Shown one piece after another: positions 62,054 to 64,000 of a stretch of 64,000 nucleotides of DNA. Origin of the DNA: Caulobacter endophyticus (GTDB taxonomy: Bacteria; Pseudomonadota; Alphaproteobacteria; Caulobacterales; Caulobacteraceae); NCBI RefSeq assembly GCF_003116815.1, contig NZ_QDKQ01000028.1, positions 62,001 to 126,000 of the forward strand. The letters are read 5' to 3'. How positions within the stretch are numbered: the first letter of the stretch is position 1; each line of letters begins with the position of its first letter. Position numbers and translations under genes: made by a program. The notes beneath the pieces are model-generated. The model made no database searches. It had not been told where the DNA came from and saw only the letters and a list, made by a program, of their open reading frames with translations.

Positions 62054-62451
62054 CGGCCCAGCCCCGCGCGCTGGAACTCGATGCCGGCCAGATCCGGGAT
62101 GGTCTCCGGCGCCTGGCGCACGCAGGCTTCCAGCGCCGTCATGCGGGCGTCGAAAACCCGATCCTCGCGCAGGTCCTCGATGCGGTGGCAGGCGTGGGCG
62201 CAGGTGGTGCGGTCGCGGCCGAAGGCGAAGGCCACGCGCGTCAGCGGCCAGTGGAAGATCACGTGCGCCAGATAGATCGAGATCTGCCTGGCGCGGGCGG
62301 CCGACTTGTGGGTGCGCTTGTCCGACGCGATGTCGACCGGCGCGACGCCGGTGGCCAGGGCCACGGCGTGGGTGACGAAGGCCGCGAGCAAGCGGTCGCG
62401 GCGCGGATCGGGCGAGATCGCCCAGGCCTCCTCCAGGATTTGAGCGATCAT
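62050..62451 (-). CDS. DnaA domain IV-only (helix-turn-helix) protein
   Basis: The 133-aa product contains ARARQISIYLAHVIFHWPLTRVAFAFGRDRTTCAHACHRIED. GRDRTTCAHA at residues 78-87 matches the DnaA signature GxRDHSTVxHA that reads the DnaA box, and the preceding helices match domain IV. There is no AAA+ ATPase domain, so it cannot initiate replication alone. It could bind DnaA boxes as a regulator or competitor. Confidence 0.85.
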   Translation of the reverse strand: MIAQILEEAWAISPDPRRDRLLAAFVTHAVALATGVAPVDIASDKRTHKSAARARQISIYLAHVIFHWPLTRVAFAFGRDRTTCAHACHRIEDLREDRVFDARMTALEACVRQAPETIPDLAGIEFQRAGLGR

Positions 62452-62493
62452 GGCGGTCCCTCAAGAGCGGCGCCCCCAGTGACGCCCATGAGC

Positions 62494-62509
62494 ATCAGCC
62501 TAGGCTGAT
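62494..62509. promoter_or_regulatory. Perfect 16-bp palindrome, candidate operator
   Basis: ATCAGCCTAGGCTGAT is fully self-complementary and lies 43 bp upstream of the leftward DnaA-IV-like gene. A second, weaker inverted repeat TAGGA/TCCTA follows at about 62520-62535. The surrounding DNA is AT-rich for this genome, as expected for a promoter. Confidence 0.6.
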
Positions 62510-62587
62510 ATTCCTCCTGTAGGATAACTTTCCTATTTCGCGCGTCCAGCGAAAAACTAAACCTTTGATTGCATTGCCTACATCGGT

Positions 62588-62619
62588 CGCCTATCCCCGT
62601 CGCCGGACGGGGATAGGCG
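62588..62619 (-). terminator. Hairpin terminator after the YceI-like gene
   Basis: GCCTATCCCCGTC/GACGGGGATAGGC is a perfect 13-bp stem with a four-base loop, 8 bp after the leftward stop at 62627. The T run is weak. Confidence 0.7.
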
Positions 62620-62626
62620 CCTTCGG

Positions 62627-63367
62627 CTAGGGCTGGCCGGGAGCGGGCGACGCGGCGGCCGCCGGTGGGTTGGGCTTGAGCAGTTCAGCCTCGATGGCCA
62701 CCTGCACCTCGTCGCCGACGCCCATGGTCGAGCCGGGCTGGGGCACGCCGTAGGAGACGCCGAAGTCCGAGCGCTTGAAGCTGCCGCTCAGCGAGAAGCC
62801 GATACGGGCGTTGGGATCCATCGGAGGATAGCCGGTATAGCCGCCGTTGAACCTGGCCTTCAGGGTCACAGGCTTGGTCACGCCGTGCAGGGTGAGGTCG
62901 CCTGTGACGTCGGCGGTGTCGTCGCCGGTCTTGGCCACCTTGGTCGAGCGGAAGGTGATGGCCGGGTACTTGGCCGCGTCCAGCCACTGGGCGCCCAGCA
63001 ATTCTTCGGTGAAGCCCGGGGGCGGGGCCGGCAGCAGCAGCGAGGCGGTCTTGATGCTGGCCTGGATGTGGGCGTTCTCAGGCGCCTTCGGATCAAGGGT
63101 CAGCTTGGCGTCGAAGTCGGAGAAGCGCGCCGTGTACCAGGAAAAGCCCAGGTGATTGACCTTGAAGCTGAGGTCGGCGTGGGTCTTGTCCAGGGTGTAG
63201 TCGCCGGCCGGCAGGTCCGCGGGCGGCTTGGCGGCGCTGGCGGGCTTGGCGGCGGTTTCGCTCGCCGGCTTGGCCGGAGCGTCGGTTTTGGCCGTCTTCT
63301 GGTCGGAGCAGGCCGCGAGGGCCAGCAGCAGGGCGCCGCCGATCGCGAACTTCGAGGCGTAGGACAT
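62627..63367 (-). CDS. YceI-family lipoprotein
   Basis: The 246-aa product has a lipoprotein signal with lipobox LAAC (Cys20), an Ala/Lys/Pro-rich linker (about residues 22-50) and a YceI lipocalin-like domain: YTLDKTHADLSFKVNHLGFSWYTARFSDFDAKLTLD, ASIKTASL, GDLTLHGVTKPVTLKARF and GFSLSGSFKRSDFGVSYGVPQ. YceI proteins bind isoprenoid-like lipids. The ATG at 63367 gives the signal; the upstream extension is unconserved. Confidence 0.9.
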   Translation of the reverse strand: MSYASKFAIGGALLLALAACSDQKTAKTDAPAKPASETAAKPASAAKPPADLPAGDYTLDKTHADLSFKVNHLGFSWYTARFSDFDAKLTLDPKAPENAHIQASIKTASLLLPAPPPGFTEELLGAQWLDAAKYPAITFRSTKVAKTGDDTADVTGDLTLHGVTKPVTLKARFNGGYTGYPPMDPNARIGFSLSGSFKRSDFGVSYGVPQPGSTMGVGDEVQVAIEAELLKPNPPAAAASPAPGQP

Positions 63368-63446
63368 GAAACCTCCCTTTTTCAGGCGGGGAGGTTCGGC
63401 CCGGGGCTGGCGCTGGGTCAACCCCGGGCTGCGGTTCAGCTTGTCA

Positions 63447-64000
63447 TTACTTTTTTCGCGCGGCGATCCAGGCGTCGGTCCGCGCCTCCAGCACCGCCAG
63501 CGGCGTGGAGCCGCCCAGTAGCACCAGGTCGTGGAAGGCCCGCTCGTCGAACTTCGGACCCAGCTGGTCCTCGGCGCGCTTGCGCAGCTCCAGGATTTTC
63601 AGCTCGCCGATCTTGTAGGACACAGCCTGGCCGGGCCAGGAGACGTAACGCTTCAGCTCGACCTCGATATTGGTCGAGGATAGGGCGCTGTTTTCGGTGA
63701 AGCAGGCGCGGGCCTGTTCCAGGCTCCAGCCCTTCCAGTGCATGCCGGTGTCGGCGACCAGGCGGCAGGCGCGCCACATCTCGTACGACAGGCGGCCGAA
63801 GAGTTCGTAGGGATCGCGATAGATCCCCATCTCCTCGCCCAGCCATTCCGAATAGAGGCCCCACCCCTCGCCGAAGGCGCTGAAATAGAGGTTCTTGCGG
63901 AACTCGGGGCCGGCCTGTTCCTGGGCCAGCGAGGTCTGGATGTGATGGCCCGGCGCGCCCTCATGCAGCACTAGCGCCGGCAGCTCATAGAGCCCGCGCT
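63447..64000 (-). CDS. DUF885 family protein, 5' part outside the window
   Basis: The frame is open to the window edge, so only the C-terminal 184 or so residues are seen. They contain the metalloprotease-like motif LHEGAPGHHIQ, then FGEGWGLYSEWLGEEMG, YELFGRLSYEMWRACRLVADTGMHWKGW and VSYKIGELKILELR, all typical of DUF885. The HEG.PGHH motif suggests a zinc hydrolase. An apparent ATG start at 63971 lies within the conserved domain and is not the true start. Confidence 0.9.
   Translation of the reverse strand, partial: RGLYELPALVLHEGAPGHHIQTSLAQEQAGPEFRKNLYFSAFGEGWGLYSEWLGEEMGIYRDPYELFGRLSYEMWRACRLVADTGMHWKGWSLEQARACFTENSALSSTNIEVELKRYVSWPGQAVSYKIGELKILELRKRAEDQLGPKFDERAFHDLVLLGGSTPLAVLEARTDAWIAARKK

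Overview
The window looks like chromosomal DNA of a Caulobacter-like alphaproteobacterium. The pointers are very high GC, an almost complete mra/mur/fts peptidoglycan operon, a DivJ-like polar histidine kinase, a consensus CtrA box, GANTC (CcrM) sites, an EipA/DUF1134 lipoprotein, UrcA-like periplasmic proteins and GC-rich dispersed palindromes. Genus and species are inferred from gene content and remembered family features, not from a database search.

1-14 kb: rnpB (RNase P RNA) is followed by an MraZ operator and the tightly overlapped run mraZ-rsmH-ftsL-ftsI-murE-murF-mraY-murD. Two genes that do not belong to cell division (a small membrane protein and an exported alpha/beta hydrolase) come next, then ftsW and murG. 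The usual continuation murC-murB-ddl-ftsQ-ftsA-ftsZ is not here. The locus changes at about 14.06 kb to a CtrA box and eipA.

14-32 kb: a mixed housekeeping and envelope region. It holds a tandem DUF4139 pair (one with a palindromic repeat read in frame through its 5' end), periplasmic MsrA, two ACT-like small proteins, a thiolase, an HxlR regulator facing an orphan MbtH, ribosomal protein L28, two UrcA-like proteins, a phytase-like lipoprotein coupled to cobT, a DUF3089 lipase and an intradiol-dioxygenase-like protein.

32-41 kb: a compact flagellar hook/filament locus. flgD-flgE-(chaperone?)-flgK-flgL run leftward; flagellin-fliD-fliS run rightward. A long inverted repeat separates the two arms. 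No rod, ring, motor or export gene is present, so the set must depend on a basal body encoded elsewhere. Directly downstream an ECF sigma factor has a perfect sigma-54 (-24/-12) promoter, suggesting a sigma-54-to-ECF relay tied to flagellar assembly.

41-53 kb: an AT-rich HEPN-like gene (probably acquired), an Fnr/FixK-like regulator, bfr/bfd iron storage with a Fur-like box, thiE, an ECF41-type sigma factor, an inositol-phosphatase family enzyme, a DUF2975/XRE pair, a GDPD and an ABC exporter.

53-64 kb: rpmE, a divergent SDR/AraC pair, divJ divergent from a second histidine kinase, sufE, trhO, stress-type small proteins, a DnaA-domain-IV-only protein coupled to a DUF6456-like protein, a YceI lipoprotein, and the 3' part of a DUF885 protein cut by the window end.

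Two related families of GC-rich palindromic repeats (A: 3 copies; B: 2 copies) and looser palindromes are scattered through intergenic gaps, mostly just after stop codons.
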